Assembly (NCBI RefSeq): GCF_000813725.1
Contig: NZ_JWLD01000047.1
Location: 24,087 to 88,086, forward strand
Direction: 5' to 3'
Source: Leisingera sp. ANG-Vp
GTDB taxonomy: Bacteria > Pseudomonadota > Alphaproteobacteria > Rhodobacterales > Rhodobacteraceae
Length of the DNA: 64,000 nt
The translations under genes were made by a program, and so were the position numbers. Below, piece by piece: positions 42,020 to 51,080 of the stretch. Every line of letters begins with the position of its first letter. Within the stretch, counting starts at the first letter, position 1. Under the pieces are notes generated by a model that made no database searches, was not told the origin of the DNA, and saw only the letters and a program-made list of their open reading frames with translations.

Positions 42020-43638
42020 CAGATCCGCGCCACCCCAAAGCTGTTCGGGTTAAGGCTCCGCGCCCGGGCCTCCAGGCAGGTCTGCAGGCAGAAGCCGATC
42101 ACATTGCGGGTGTCGCGCGGGTCGATCATTCCCATATCCAGCACCCGGCCCGAGGTATAAAACGCATCCGACTGCCCATCGAAATGCGCCGCGATCTTCT
42201 CACGCTGCGCTGCCAGCCGGGCTTCGTCTACCTCCGCCCCTTTGCGTTCCGCACCGCGTCTGGCCACCTGTTCCATGGTCAGCGCCGCCTGTTCTCCGCC
42301 CATTACCCCGGTCATCGCGTTGGGCCAAGTGAACAGGAAGTCGGCGCCAAAGGCATAGCCGCACATGCCATAGTTCCCGGCCCCGAAACTGGCGCCGGTG
42401 TACAAGGAGATCTTCGGCACCCGGATATTGGTCACCGCCTGGATCATTTTGGCGCCATGCTTGATCATCCCTGCCCGCTCGGAAGCAGTGCCGACCATGT
42501 AGCCAGTGGTGTTGCTCAGGAACACAACCGGCGTGCCGGCCTGATCCATCGCCTGCAGAAAATGGGTGGCCTTGGCGGCGCCATCCGGGTCCAGCGGCCC
42601 GTTGTTGCCAAGGATTGCCACAGCCTGCCCCATGATCCGCGCATGCAAACAGACCGTGGCCGGGCCGAACCCCGGTTTGAACTCGCGCAGTCTGGAACCA
42701 TCCGCAATCCGCGCAGCAACTTCCCGCATGTCATAGGGCTTGCGATAGTCCACTGGCACGACGCCCGCAATTTCGTCCCCTTTCAGGACCGGAACCTCAT
42801 ACTCCCTTAAAGGCAATGCACAGCAAGCCCAGCCCAGCCCGGCCACCACTTCGCGGGCAAGCTCAATCCCATGCGCGTCATCCTCAGCCAGATATTCGAC
42901 CAGCCCCGTGACCGCCGCATGCATCTCCGCGCTGCCAAGCTCCGCATCATCAGCCTCCTCGCCGGTCGCGGCCTGAACCAGGGCCGCGCCGGCCAGCATC
43001 GCCATGCCGTTTCCCTTAACCCCGATCACATAGTCCGACAGCCCCGGCTGATAGGCACCGCCCGCAGTCGAGGCGCCGTGCAGCACGGTGATCACTGGGA
43101 TGCCCGCCGCCGACAGCCGCGCGAGCCCGGCGAACATGCCGCCGCCATGCGCCCAAAGCTCCACCGTATAGCGCATCAGGTCCGCACCCGCGCTCTCCAC
43201 CAGATGAATGAAAGGCAGCTTCTGCTTCTCCGCAACGGCCAGCGCGCCCAGCGCCTTGTCCACCGATTTCTGTGTCATTGCGCCGGCATTGATCCCCGCA
43301 TCATCGGCAAAGACCATGACCCGCACGCCCTCCACATAGCCGATCCCGAGGATGATCGAGGCACCGGGCACCGAAGTCTCCGGGTCCGGATCATCCACCA
43401 GGTAGGAGGCCATGTTGTAGAGTTCCAGAAACGGCATGCCCGGATCCAGCAGGGCCGAGACGCGTTCCCGCGGCGACAGCTGCCCGCGTTTGTCAAAGAC
43501 CGGGCGCCGTTCTTCGGATTTGGCGGCGGCACGGGCTTCCAGTGCACGCATCCGGTCCACCAGTGCCAGCATGTCTTTGCGGTTTTGCGCGAAACTTCCG
43601 CCGGAAGGGCTGATCCTTGTTTCAAAGGCCCGCATCAT
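42019..43638 (-). CDS. Acyl-CoA carboxylase, carboxyltransferase subunit
   Basis: A 539-residue beta subunit with N- and C-terminal crotonase-like carboxyltransferase halves. Landmarks are the early LDPGMPFLELYNMASY, FADDAGINAGAMTQKSVDKALGA near 110 and the second-half YTGASFGAGNYGMCGYAF near 405, close to methylcrotonyl-CoA/geranyl-CoA carboxylase beta chains (GASFGAGNYGMCG). The start could be 43638 or 43635. It overlaps the AtuA-family gene by 17 bases and the alpha subunit by one, so all three are translated as one unit. Confidence 0.92.
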   Translation of the reverse strand: MMRAFETRISPSGGSFAQNRKDMLALVDRMRALEARAAAKSEERRPVFDKRGQLSPRERVSALLDPGMPFLELYNMASYLVDDPDPETSVPGASIILGIGYVEGVRVMVFADDAGINAGAMTQKSVDKALGALAVAEKQKLPFIHLVESAGADLMRYTVELWAHGGGMFAGLARLSAAGIPVITVLHGASTAGGAYQPGLSDYVIGVKGNGMAMLAGAALVQAATGEEADDAELGSAEMHAAVTGLVEYLAEDDAHGIELAREVVAGLGWACCALPLREYEVPVLKGDEIAGVVPVDYRKPYDMREVAARIADGSRLREFKPGFGPATVCLHARIMGQAVAILGNNGPLDPDGAAKATHFLQAMDQAGTPVVFLSNTTGYMVGTASERAGMIKHGAKMIQAVTNIRVPKISLYTGASFGAGNYGMCGYAFGADFLFTWPNAMTGVMGGEQAALTMEQVARRGAERKGAEVDEARLAAQREKIAAHFDGQSDAFYTSGRVLDMGMIDPRDTRNVIGFCLQTCLEARARSLNPNSFGVARI

Positions 43639-45418
43639 GTCCTCCCATCAAATCTGCATCCACTTGCACAGGTGCTGCCAGCAGCAGCTGTGCATAGCCC
43701 TTGGCCTGCGGATCATTGCGCAGGCTTGACGTGCCGCCGCCGCCCAGCGCCCCGTGCAGCAGAATGTTCATCGACTGGCTGCCCGGCAGGTAGAACCGCT
43801 CGAATTCCCCGTCCCAGAAATGCCCGAACACGCTCCGCAAATGCGTCTCATCCAGCGCCGCCCAGATCCAGGGCATGAAGTTTGGCTGACGGGCAATCAC
43901 CCCGATATTGGCAATATCCCCTTTGTCGCCGCTGCGCGCCCAGGCGAGGCGGATCAGCGGCACCTCAACCGTCTCCTTTGCTGACGGCAAGGCCGGGGGT
44001 GCAGGCAGTTCCGGATTGCGGACAGGCACACTGCCGGCCGGCTCAACGGCAACCACTCCCCTGCTGTCCCGCACTGTGGCTTCCACTTGCGCCTTAGGAA
44101 GCAAGCTTGAGTGCAGCGCCAGCACCGGCGAAGGCTTGGGCCGAGCCCCCGCAAAGCCACTAAGCCCCGGCGGAGCCGACAAGCCCAGGCCAACGGCTTC
44201 TTTGAGGAACAGCCCCACCGCACCGGCATCAGGGTGGCGCACCGCAATCTTGGCCGCAACTTCCCGCGAAGCTCCGCTGTGCCGCAAGGCGCCAAACTGG
44301 CTTTCGGCTCCGATCAGTTCAACACTGGTGTGCGTAAATTCCGGAGCGCCCATAGCATCCAGAAGCTTCCGCGCCCGGGCCAGTGCGGCTTCAGCAAACC
44401 CCTGCGCCTTTGCCTCGGCATCCAGCCCATAGAAAGTGAAATAGTGCCCGGCGCGGTAACCGTCCTCCCAGGTGACGCAGATCTTGCAGCTCTCCGGCAC
44501 GCCGAGCCCGCGTGCCCCCGAGACATGCACCCGGTCCGGGCCGGTCCCGGTCAGCACCACGCCGGAAAAGTCGCAGACCACATCCGGCAGCAGATAAGCC
44601 TGCGGATCGCCAATCTCGTAAAGCAGCTGCTCTGACACGGTCCCGCGCGAGACTATGCCGCCGGTGTTTGCGGGCTTGGTCACATCAAACGTGCCATCCG
44701 CACGGACCCCGGCAATCGGATAGCCAATGCGGGCCATCCCTTCTGCCACCTCTTTCCAGTCAGTGAAATTGCCACCCGTGGCCTGCGGCCCGCACTCCAG
44801 TATATGGCCGGCAAGACTTCCGCCCGCCAGTTTATCCAGATCCTCCGACTTCCACCCGAAGTGATGGATGCAGGCGCCCAAAGTCACGGCGCTGTCCACG
44901 CACCGGCCGGTGATGACGATATCCGCTCCACGGTCCAAGGCTGCGGCAACGGGAAAGGCGCCTAGATAGGCGTTGATGCTGGCAATCTTCTCCGCCGCCG
45001 GAAACGGTGCGCCCGAGAACATGTCCCTGGGCGCCAGCCCGGCCAGGTCCTCCGCGCGATCCAGCAGATCATCACCCTCAACCACCGCCACGTTCAAAGA
45101 AAGCCCCTGCGTGGCGATCTCGCGCCGCAATGCATCGGCGCAGGCCCGCGGATTCACGCCTCCGGCGTTTGACACCACCCGCACCCTTTGCCTGGCGATC
45201 TCCGCCAGGTTCGGCGCCATCGCCGTCTTCACAAAATCGGTGGCATACCCCGCCTTCCGGTCCTTGGTCCGGGCACGGGCCAGGATCGCCATGGTTATTT
45301 CCGCGAGGTAGTCATAGACGAGGAAATCCAGACTGCCGGCTGCCAGCAGCTGCGGCGTGGCCATGGAGGCATCCCCCCAGAAGCCGGCAGCTCCGCCTAT
45401 GCGCAGGACTTCGGCCAT
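43622..45418 (-). CDS. AtuA-family acyclic terpene utilisation-type protein (DUF1446)
   Basis: A 598-residue AtuA homologue. The main domain starts with LRIGGAAGFWGDASMATPQLLA and contains ADIVITGRCVDSAVTLGACIHHF near 190; the C-terminal ferredoxin-fold-like domain has IRLAWARSGDKGDIANIGVIAR near 490. In Pseudomonas, atuA lies with geranyl-CoA carboxylase genes of citronellol/geraniol breakdown, though its own reaction is not settled. AAGGAGG precedes the ATG. It is first of a three-gene unit with the carboxylase. No acyl-CoA dehydrogenase or hydratase of that pathway is adjacent. Confidence 0.88.
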   Translation of the reverse strand: MAEVLRIGGAAGFWGDASMATPQLLAAGSLDFLVYDYLAEITMAILARARTKDRKAGYATDFVKTAMAPNLAEIARQRVRVVSNAGGVNPRACADALRREIATQGLSLNVAVVEGDDLLDRAEDLAGLAPRDMFSGAPFPAAEKIASINAYLGAFPVAAALDRGADIVITGRCVDSAVTLGACIHHFGWKSEDLDKLAGGSLAGHILECGPQATGGNFTDWKEVAEGMARIGYPIAGVRADGTFDVTKPANTGGIVSRGTVSEQLLYEIGDPQAYLLPDVVCDFSGVVLTGTGPDRVHVSGARGLGVPESCKICVTWEDGYRAGHYFTFYGLDAEAKAQGFAEAALARARKLLDAMGAPEFTHTSVELIGAESQFGALRHSGASREVAAKIAVRHPDAGAVGLFLKEAVGLGLSAPPGLSGFAGARPKPSPVLALHSSLLPKAQVEATVRDSRGVVAVEPAGSVPVRNPELPAPPALPSAKETVEVPLIRLAWARSGDKGDIANIGVIARQPNFMPWIWAALDETHLRSVFGHFWDGEFERFYLPGSQSMNILLHGALGGGGTSSLRNDPQAKGYAQLLLAAPVQVDADLMGGHDAGL

Positions 45419-45642
45419 TGAACCTCCTTCCGGCTGCTGCTCCTCTATTGAATATAAGCCAACTCCATGGATTGGCGCTTTCCGATGCTAATCGTGCCGC
45501 TCGCTCCGCAGCTCCGGCAACGCTGACCCGGCGTTTGCCACGGCAGAACGCAGCGTCGGCCTGCCAAACGCGTTACAAGTTTTTCAAGCACTATCCATTT
45601 CGGTTACATTTAACTTGCCGCGAATCATCTTCCAGCGTATCA

Positions 45643-45658
45643 CCGACCCAACGGTCGG
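45643..45658 (+). promoter_or_regulatory. Palindromic operator candidate upstream of thiolase/paa operon
   Basis: CCGACC-CAAC-GGTCGG is a perfect 6+4+6 inverted repeat, 38 bases before the thiolase ATG. CCGACC/GGTCGG half-sites are typical for TetR-family repressors; a PaaR-like repressor is a candidate, but none is encoded in the window. The 45419-45696 gap otherwise shows only an AT-richer stretch (about 45580-45625) that may hold the promoter. Confidence 0.5.
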
Positions 45659-45696
45659 CTTTAAGCCCGCCGGCACCACAGGAGACGCGAACACCC

Positions 45697-46899
45697 ATGG
45701 ATGCTTTCATCTGCGATGCCACTCGCACCCCGATCGGCCGCTACGGCGGCGCGCTGAGCCAGGTGCGCACCGACGATCTGGCCTCTTTGCCGATTGCAGC
45801 GCTGGTTGAGCGTAACCCCGATGTGGACTGGGGTGCGCTGGATGACGTGATCCTGGGCGACGCCAACCAGGCCGGCGAAAGCAACCGCAACGTGGCCCGT
45901 ATGGCGGCACTGCTGGCAGGGCTGCCGACCTCGGTGCCCGGCACCACCATCAACCGGCTCTGCGCTTCCGGCATGGATGCAGTGGGCATGGCGTCCCGCG
46001 GCATCAAGGCAGGCGACTATGACATGGCAATTGCCGGCGGCGTGGAAAGCATGTCGCGCGCACCGTTTGTAATGCCCAAGGCAACCAATGCCTTCACCCG
46101 CGCCAATGCGGTCTATGACACCACCATCGGGTGGCGCTTCGTGAATCCGAAGATGGAGAAGATGTACGGCACCGACTCGATGCCGCAGACCGCTGACAAC
46201 GTCGCCGAAGATTATGGCATCTCCCGCGCCGATCAGGACGCCTTTGCCGCCCGCAGCCAGGCCCGCTGGGCCGCCGCGCATGAGGCCGGCCTGTTCCATG
46301 ACGAGATCACCCCGGTCACTATCCCCCATCGCAAGGGCGACCCGCTGGTGGTGGACACCGACGAACACCCCCGCCCGGGCACCTCGGCTGAGAAGCTTTC
46401 GGGCCTCAAAGGCGTGAACGGCCCGGACAAGAGCGTGACAGCAGGCAATGCCTCCGGCGTCAACGACGGCGCCGCAGCGATCCTGATGGCCAATGAGGCC
46501 TCGGCCGCGAAAAACGGTCTGAAACCGATGGCCCGCATCGTCGGCATGGCCGCCGCAGGAGTTGAGCCCCGCATCATGGGCATCGGCCCGGTGCCTGCCA
46601 CCCGCAAGGTTCTGGCCCGCACCGGCCTCAGCATCGAACAGATGGACGTGATCGAGCTGAACGAGGCCTTTGCCTCCCAGGGCCTAGCCACCCTGCGTGA
46701 ACTTGGCGTTGCGGACGATGCACCCCATGTTAATCCCAACGGCGGTGCAATCGCACTGGGCCATCCGCTTGGCATGTCCGGCGCCCGGCTGGTGCTGACC
46801 GCTGCCTACCAATTGCAGCGCACCGGCGGGCGCTATGCGCTCTGCACCATGTGCGTCGGCGTCGGACAGGGCACCGCCCTGATCCTGGAACGCGTGTAA
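45697..46899 (+). CDS. paaJ: 3-oxoadipyl-CoA/3-oxo-5,6-dehydrosuberyl-CoA thiolase
   Basis: A 400-residue thiolase of the PaaJ/PcaF type. Catalytic Cys 89 is in [14 protein letters not shown], His 356 in [14 protein letters not shown] and Cys 386 in [10 protein letters not shown]. The segment [20 protein letters not shown] is typical of the PcaF/PaaJ subgroup. The ATG at 45697 gives exact family length; the long upstream open frame is a shadow of the AtuA gene. AGGAG lies 12 bases upstream. It heads the paa operon, 23 bases before paaA, and would cleave the last ring-derived CoA intermediates. Confidence 0.9.
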   Translation: MDAFICDATRTPIGRYGGALSQVRTDDLASLPIAALVERNPDVDWGALDDVILGDANQAGESNRNVARMAALLAGLPTSVPGTTINRLCASGMDAVGMASRGIKAGDYDMAIAGGVESMSRAPFVMPKATNAFTRANAVYDTTIGWRFVNPKMEKMYGTDSMPQTADNVAEDYGISRADQDAFAARSQARWAAAHEAGLFHDEITPVTIPHRKGDPLVVDTDEHPRPGTSAEKLSGLKGVNGPDKSVTAGNASGVNDGAAAILMANEASAAKNGLKPMARIVGMAAAGVEPRIMGIGPVPATRKVLARTGLSIEQMDVIELNEAFASQGLATLRELGVADDAPHVNPNGGAIALGHPLGMSGARLVLTAAYQLQRTGGRYALCTMCVGVGQGTALILERV

Positions 46900-46922
46900 C
46901 GAAGTTTACGGAGGTCCCAGAC

Positions 46923-47900
46923 ATGTATGCTCAGATGATCAAATCCGAAGCGACCCAGGACGATCCCGAGAAGCTGGCGGCCTTCCAGGCCCGCATCGAC
47001 GCGGGCGAGAAGATCGAGCCCAAGGACTGGATGCCCGAGGGCTACCGCAAGACGCTGATCCGCCAGATCGGCCAGCACGCCCATTCGGAAATCGTCGGCC
47101 AGCTGCCCGAGGGCAACTGGATCACCCGCGCGCCGACATTGGAGCGCAAGGCGATCCTGCTGGCCAAGGTGCAGGATGAGGCAGGCCATGGCCTCTATCT
47201 CTACTGCGCAGCAGAAACCCTCGGCGTGTCGCGCGACGAGATCACCGAAATGTTGCTCGACGGGCGTATGAAGTACTCCTCGATCTTCAACTACCCGACG
47301 CTGAACTGGGCCGACATCGGCGCGGTGGGCTGGCTGGTCGATGGCGCGGCGATCATGAACCAGGTGCCGCTGCAGCGGACCTCCTTCGGCCCCTACTCCC
47401 GCGCAATGATCCGTATCTGCAAGGAAGAGAGCTTCCACCAGCGCCAGGGCTATGACGCCATCCGCAAGATGGCCGAAGGCACGCCCGCGCAGAAGAAGAT
47501 GGCGCAGGATGCTCTGAACCGCCTCTGGTACCCGTCGCTGATGATGTTCGGGCCTTCGGACAAGGACTCGGTTCATTCCGCCCAGTCGATGGCCTGGAAG
47601 ATCAAGATGAACACCAACGACGAGCTGCGCCAGAAGTTCGTCGACCAGACCGTGCCGCAGGCCGAATACCTGGGCCTCACCGTCCCCGATCCGGACCTGA
47701 AATGGAACGAGGAGCGCGGCCATTACGATTACTCCGACCCGGACTGGAGCGAGTTCTTTGACGTAATCAAAGGCAACGGCCCTTGCAACGTCGACCGCCT
47801 CGCCGCCCGCAACAAGGCCTGGGACGACGGCGAATGGGTGCGCGACGGGCTGCTGGCGCATGCCAAAAAGAAAGCCGCGCGCAAGGTGGCCGCGGAATGA
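46923..47900 (+). CDS. paaA: 1,2-phenylacetyl-CoA epoxidase subunit A (di-iron oxygenase)
   Basis: A 325-residue catalytic subunit of the phenylacetyl-CoA epoxidase. Ferritin-like di-iron ligands are visible in [13 protein letters not shown] (ExxH) and [14 protein letters not shown] (ExxH), with the conserved [20 protein letters not shown] between them. GGAGG precedes the ATG. The stop overlaps the start of a VOC gene (ATGA). It forms the PaaABCE complex that epoxidises the ring of phenylacetyl-CoA. Confidence 0.96.
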   Translation: MYAQMIKSEATQDDPEKLAAFQARIDAGEKIEPKDWMPEGYRKTLIRQIGQHAHSEIVGQLPEGNWITRAPTLERKAILLAKVQDEAGHGLYLYCAAETLGVSRDEITEMLLDGRMKYSSIFNYPTLNWADIGAVGWLVDGAAIMNQVPLQRTSFGPYSRAMIRICKEESFHQRQGYDAIRKMAEGTPAQKKMAQDALNRLWYPSLMMFGPSDKDSVHSAQSMAWKIKMNTNDELRQKFVDQTVPQAEYLGLTVPDPDLKWNEERGHYDYSDPDWSEFFDVIKGNGPCNVDRLAARNKAWDDGEWVRDGLLAHAKKKAARKVAAE

Positions 47901-48304
47901 AAATGCTGCGTTCCATGCCCATTCTGCAGGTCCGCGATGTCGAGCAATCGGCGCGGTTCTACCAGCAGCTTGGCTTCAAAACCCAAGGCATCTGGGACGA
48001 CCCGCCGTCCTTTGCAATCGTGCAGCGCGGCCAGGTCAGCCTGGGGCTGGATCGCTCGGAAAGCGGCGAGGTGCCCGCTAACCAATGGTGGGCGGCATAT
48101 CTCTACGTCGACGATGCGGATGCAGCTCATGCGGAGTTTGCGCAGCTTGACCTGCCGGAAATCACACAGCCCGAAGTCCGTATCTACGGCTGCCGGGACT
48201 TTCACATCACCGACCCCGACGGCCACCGGCTGGCCTTCGGACAGGACCTGAACCCTGAGCCATACGGACCCGGCCTGGGCCAGGACAGCAAAGCGGAGGA
48301 ATGA
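47897..48304 (+). CDS. VOC-family (glyoxalase/bleomycin resistance-like) protein inside the paa operon
   Basis: A 135-residue vicinal oxygen chelate protein: beta-alpha-beta modules with [21 protein letters not shown] at the start and [18 protein letters not shown] at the end. A His in [10 protein letters not shown] and Glu/Gln positions may bind metal. Its ATG overlaps the paaA stop by 4 bases and paaB starts 2 bases after its stop, so it is a true operon member, not normally found between paaA and paaB. Possible roles are protection against or conversion of the reactive epoxide or aldehyde products; resistance to an antibiotic is less likely. Confidence 0.85.
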   Translation: MKMLRSMPILQVRDVEQSARFYQQLGFKTQGIWDDPPSFAIVQRGQVSLGLDRSESGEVPANQWWAAYLYVDDADAAHAEFAQLDLPEITQPEVRIYGCRDFHITDPDGHRLAFGQDLNPEPYGPGLGQDSKAEE

Positions 48305-48306
48305 AC

Positions 48307-48591
48307 ATGAAAAACGAATGGCCCCTCTGGGAAATCTTCATCCGCGGCCAGCACGGCATGAGCCACCGCCACGTAGGCTCCCTGCATGCGCCTGACGCCG
48401 AGATGGCGATAAAGAACGCCCGCGACGTCTATACCCGCCGCAATGAGGGCGTGTCGATCTGGGTGGTTGAGGCGAACAACATCTCCGCCTCCTCGCCCAG
48501 CGACAAGGGTCCGCTGTATGAGCCGTCGGAGAGCAAGGTCTACCGCCACCCGACCTTCTTCGACATCCCCGACGAAGTGGGGGCGATGTAA
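48307..48591 (+). CDS. paaB: 1,2-phenylacetyl-CoA epoxidase subunit B
   Basis: A 94-residue PaaB with the typical WPLWEIFIRGQHGMSHRHVGS start and an ARDVYTRRNEGVSIWVVEA core. The ATG at 48307 is placed 7 bases after GGAGG; the ATG at 48301 is only 1 base from it. The stop overlaps paaC by one base. PaaB bridges subunits of the epoxidase complex. Confidence 0.95.
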   Translation: MKNEWPLWEIFIRGQHGMSHRHVGSLHAPDAEMAIKNARDVYTRRNEGVSIWVVEANNISASSPSDKGPLYEPSESKVYRHPTFFDIPDEVGAM

Positions 48592-49352
48592 TGGCCTGCG
48601 AAGACGCATTCACCCAGTTCCTGCTGCGGATGGGGGACAACACCCTGATCCTCGGCCACCGGGTCAGCGAATGGTGCGGCCATGCGCCGGTGCTGGAAGA
48701 GGACATCGCACTCGCCAACACCGCGCTGGACCTGATCGGCCAGACCCAGATGTGGCTGGGGCTTGCGGCAGAGGTGCAAGGGGAAGGAAAATCCGCCGAC
48801 GACCTCGCCTTCCTGCGCGACGCCTGGGATTTCCGCAACGTGCTGCTGATGGAAGTGCCGAACGGCGACTTCGGCCGCACCCTGATGCGCCAGTTCCTGT
48901 TCGACGCCTGGCATTCGATCCAGCTGGGCCGGCTGATGAAATCCTCGGACGACCGGGTTGCCGCGATTGCCGAGAAAGCCTCGAAAGAAGTGGCCTATCA
49001 CCTGGAGCGCTCTGCTGACACCGTGGTGGGCCTGGGCGACGGCACCGAGGAAAGCCACCGCCGGATGCAGGAGGCTCTGGACTACCTGTGGCCCTACATT
49101 GGCGAGATGTTCCAATCCGACGAGACCGACGCCGAGATGGTGAAGGCTGGCATTGCCCCCGACCCGGCCTCGCTGCGCGAGGAATACGACACGCTGGTCT
49201 CGCGGGTGCTGACGGAGGCCACGCTGACCATCCCGGAAAGCCGCTTTGCCCATAAGGGCGGGCGCACCGGTGCAATGCACACCGAACACCTGGGGCATCT
49301 GCTGACCCAGATGCAATGGCTGCAGCGCGCCTATCCAGGCGCCAAGTGGTAA
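48591..49352 (+). CDS. paaC: 1,2-phenylacetyl-CoA epoxidase subunit C
   Basis: A 253-residue ferritin-like structural subunit that pairs with PaaA. Visible are VLEEDIALANTALDLIGQ near 38, DFGRTLMRQFLFDAWH near 90 and KEVAYHLERSADTVVGLGDGT near 130, all typical of PaaC. It is translationally coupled to paaB. It lacks a complete iron site in characterised homologues. Confidence 0.95.
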   Translation: MACEDAFTQFLLRMGDNTLILGHRVSEWCGHAPVLEEDIALANTALDLIGQTQMWLGLAAEVQGEGKSADDLAFLRDAWDFRNVLLMEVPNGDFGRTLMRQFLFDAWHSIQLGRLMKSSDDRVAAIAEKASKEVAYHLERSADTVVGLGDGTEESHRRMQEALDYLWPYIGEMFQSDETDAEMVKAGIAPDPASLREEYDTLVSRVLTEATLTIPESRFAHKGGRTGAMHTEHLGHLLTQMQWLQRAYPGAKW

Positions 49353-49378
49353 GGCAGCACATAGAACACTGAGGGCTG

Positions 49379-49429
49379 GCCCCGGCCTCGGGTGGGGGTG
49401 AAGCCCCCTCCCGTGGGGGAGGTCGGGGC
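49379..49429 (+). promoter_or_regulatory. Large hairpin between paaC and paaD
   Basis: GCCCCGGCCTC (49379-49389) pairs with GAGGTCGGGGC (49419-49429, one G-T pair), and an inner GGGTGGGGG/CCCCCTCCC stem extends it. The paaC-paaD gap is 122 bases, far larger than others in the operon. It may adjust expression of paaD and paaE relative to paaABC. Confidence 0.5.
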
Positions 49430-49474
49430 TGCCCGGCCTATCGTCCGGGCGGAGCAGCCGAAGAGGAAACCCGC

Positions 49475-49948
49475 ATGAGCCAAGTGACAACTCAGCCAAC
49501 TGTGGAGCAGATCTGGGACTGGCTCGACGCCGTACCGGACCCGGAAATCCCGGTGATCTCGCTGGTGGATCTAGGCATCATCCGCGATGTGGCTTGGGAG
49601 GGCGGAACTTTGGTGGTCACCGTCACCCCGACTTACTCCGGCTGCCCCGCCACCTCGGTGATCGCCATGGACATCGAAACCGCCCTGCGGGACCGCGGGA
49701 TCATTGATCTGAACCTGAAGACACAGATTTCGCCGGCCTGGACCACAGATTGGCTGTCCGAGAAGGGCCGCACCAGACTGGAGGCTTACGGCATCGCGCC
49801 GCCCCAGCCCGCTGGCGGGCCGGAAAAATGCCCGCACTGCGGCAGCAAAGATGTCACCCGTGTGAGCCAGTTCGGCTCCACCCCCTGCAAGGCCCACTGG
49901 CGCTGCCAGGACTGCCTGGAACCCTTTGATTATTTCAAGTGCATCTGA
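49475..49948 (+). CDS. paaD: Phenylacetate degradation protein PaaD (Fe-S assembly type)
   Basis: A 157-residue PaaD/MIP18-family protein thought to mature the Fe-S or di-iron centres of the epoxidase system. The DUF59 core is VPDPEIPVISLVDLGIIRDV and VTVTPTYSGCPATSVIAMDI; a C-terminal zinc-ribbon-like part has CPHCGSKD and CQDCLEPF. GAGG precedes the ATG and paaE follows 10 bases later. Confidence 0.94.
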   Translation: MSQVTTQPTVEQIWDWLDAVPDPEIPVISLVDLGIIRDVAWEGGTLVVTVTPTYSGCPATSVIAMDIETALRDRGIIDLNLKTQISPAWTTDWLSEKGRTRLEAYGIAPPQPAGGPEKCPHCGSKDVTRVSQFGSTPCKAHWRCQDCLEPFDYFKCI

Positions 49949-49958
49949 GGAGACCCTG

Positions 49959-51032
49959 ATGGCGCGCTTTCACGATCTTGAAGTCACCGACGTCCGCAAG
50001 ACCATCCGCGATGCGGTAGTTGTCACCCTGAAGCCCGTGAACGGCGCGGCTGAGGAGTTCGATTTCACCCAAGGCCAGTACCTGACCTTCCGCCGCGATT
50101 TCGACGGCGAGGAGCTGCGCCGCAGCTACTCGATCTGCGCAGGCACTGGCGAAGGCATCCTGCAGGTCGGCATCAAGCGTGTCGACGGCGGTGCTTTTTC
50201 CACTTGGGCCAATACCGAGCTGAAGGCCGGCGACACCCTGCAGGCGATGCCGCCGATGGGCACGTTTTTCACTCCGCTCGATGGGGCGGCCGAGAAGCAC
50301 TATCTAGGATTTGCCGGCGGTTCCGGCATCACGCCTGTGCTCTCAATCCTCAAGACCACGCTGGCGGCGGAGCCGGCCTCCTCCTTCACGCTGGTCTACG
50401 CCAACAAAGGCGTAAACACGATCATGTTCCGCGAGGAGCTGGAAGATCTGAAGAACCTCTACATGGGCCGATTCAACGTGATCCATGTGCTGGAGTCGGA
50501 TGCGCAGGAAATCGACCTGTTCACAGGGCTGGTCACTGAGGAAAAATGCGCCCAGTTGTTTGAACACTGGATCGACATCCAATCAGTCGACACCGCCTTT
50601 ATCTGCGGCCCCGAGCCGATGATGCTGGGCATCGCAGCGGCACTGCGAAGCGCCGGCCTGGACGACAGCCAGATCAAGTTCGAACTCTTCGCCTCCGCCC
50701 AGCCGGGCCGCGCCAAGCGCAAGGCCTCGGCCGCAGATGCGGCCAGCAGCGCCAACCAGACCAAGGCGGCCATCACTCTGGACGGCGCCACCCAGACGAT
50801 CGAGATGGGCAAGGACATGACCCTGCTGGATGCGGCACTGGAAAACGCAATGGACGCGCCTTACGCCTGCAAGGCCGGGGTCTGCTCCACATGCCGCTGC
50901 AAGGTTCTGGAAGGCGAAGTCGAGATGGTCGCCAACCACGCGCTGGAGGATTACGAGGTCGAGAAGGGCTATGTGCTGTCCTGCCAGGCCTATCCGGTCA
51001 CCGACAGCGTGGTGGTCGACTACGATCAGTAA
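49959..51032 (+). CDS. paaE: 1,2-phenylacetyl-CoA epoxidase reductase subunit E
   Basis: A 357-residue reductase: FAD domain (about 1-105, with LRRSYSICAG), NAD domain (about 110-235, GGSGITPVLSILKT and FICGPEPMM) and a C-terminal plant-type 2Fe-2S domain (ACKAGVCSTCRCKVLEG near 310, fourth Cys in VLSCQAYP near 345). It passes electrons from NADPH to PaaA. The ATG at 49959 follows GAGGAG; the ORF start at 49926 lies within paaD and is rejected. Confidence 0.95.
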   Translation: MARFHDLEVTDVRKTIRDAVVVTLKPVNGAAEEFDFTQGQYLTFRRDFDGEELRRSYSICAGTGEGILQVGIKRVDGGAFSTWANTELKAGDTLQAMPPMGTFFTPLDGAAEKHYLGFAGGSGITPVLSILKTTLAAEPASSFTLVYANKGVNTIMFREELEDLKNLYMGRFNVIHVLESDAQEIDLFTGLVTEEKCAQLFEHWIDIQSVDTAFICGPEPMMLGIAAALRSAGLDDSQIKFELFASAQPGRAKRKASAADAASSANQTKAAITLDGATQTIEMGKDMTLLDAALENAMDAPYACKAGVCSTCRCKVLEGEVEMVANHALEDYEVEKGYVLSCQAYPVTDSVVVDYDQ

Positions 51033-51080
51033 GGACAAACCAACCGGCTATTTTCAAACGGATTTCAGGGAGGGCATGGC

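Noticed and set aside
45007..45696. N-terminal extension of the thiolase by 230 residues
   Set aside because: The extension is antisense to the AtuA-family gene and the conserved thiolase start [14 protein letters not shown] begins at 45697.
47897..48304. Antibiotic (bleomycin) resistance gene
   Set aside because: The VOC fold is shared by many enzymes; operon position inside paa argues for a metabolic role.
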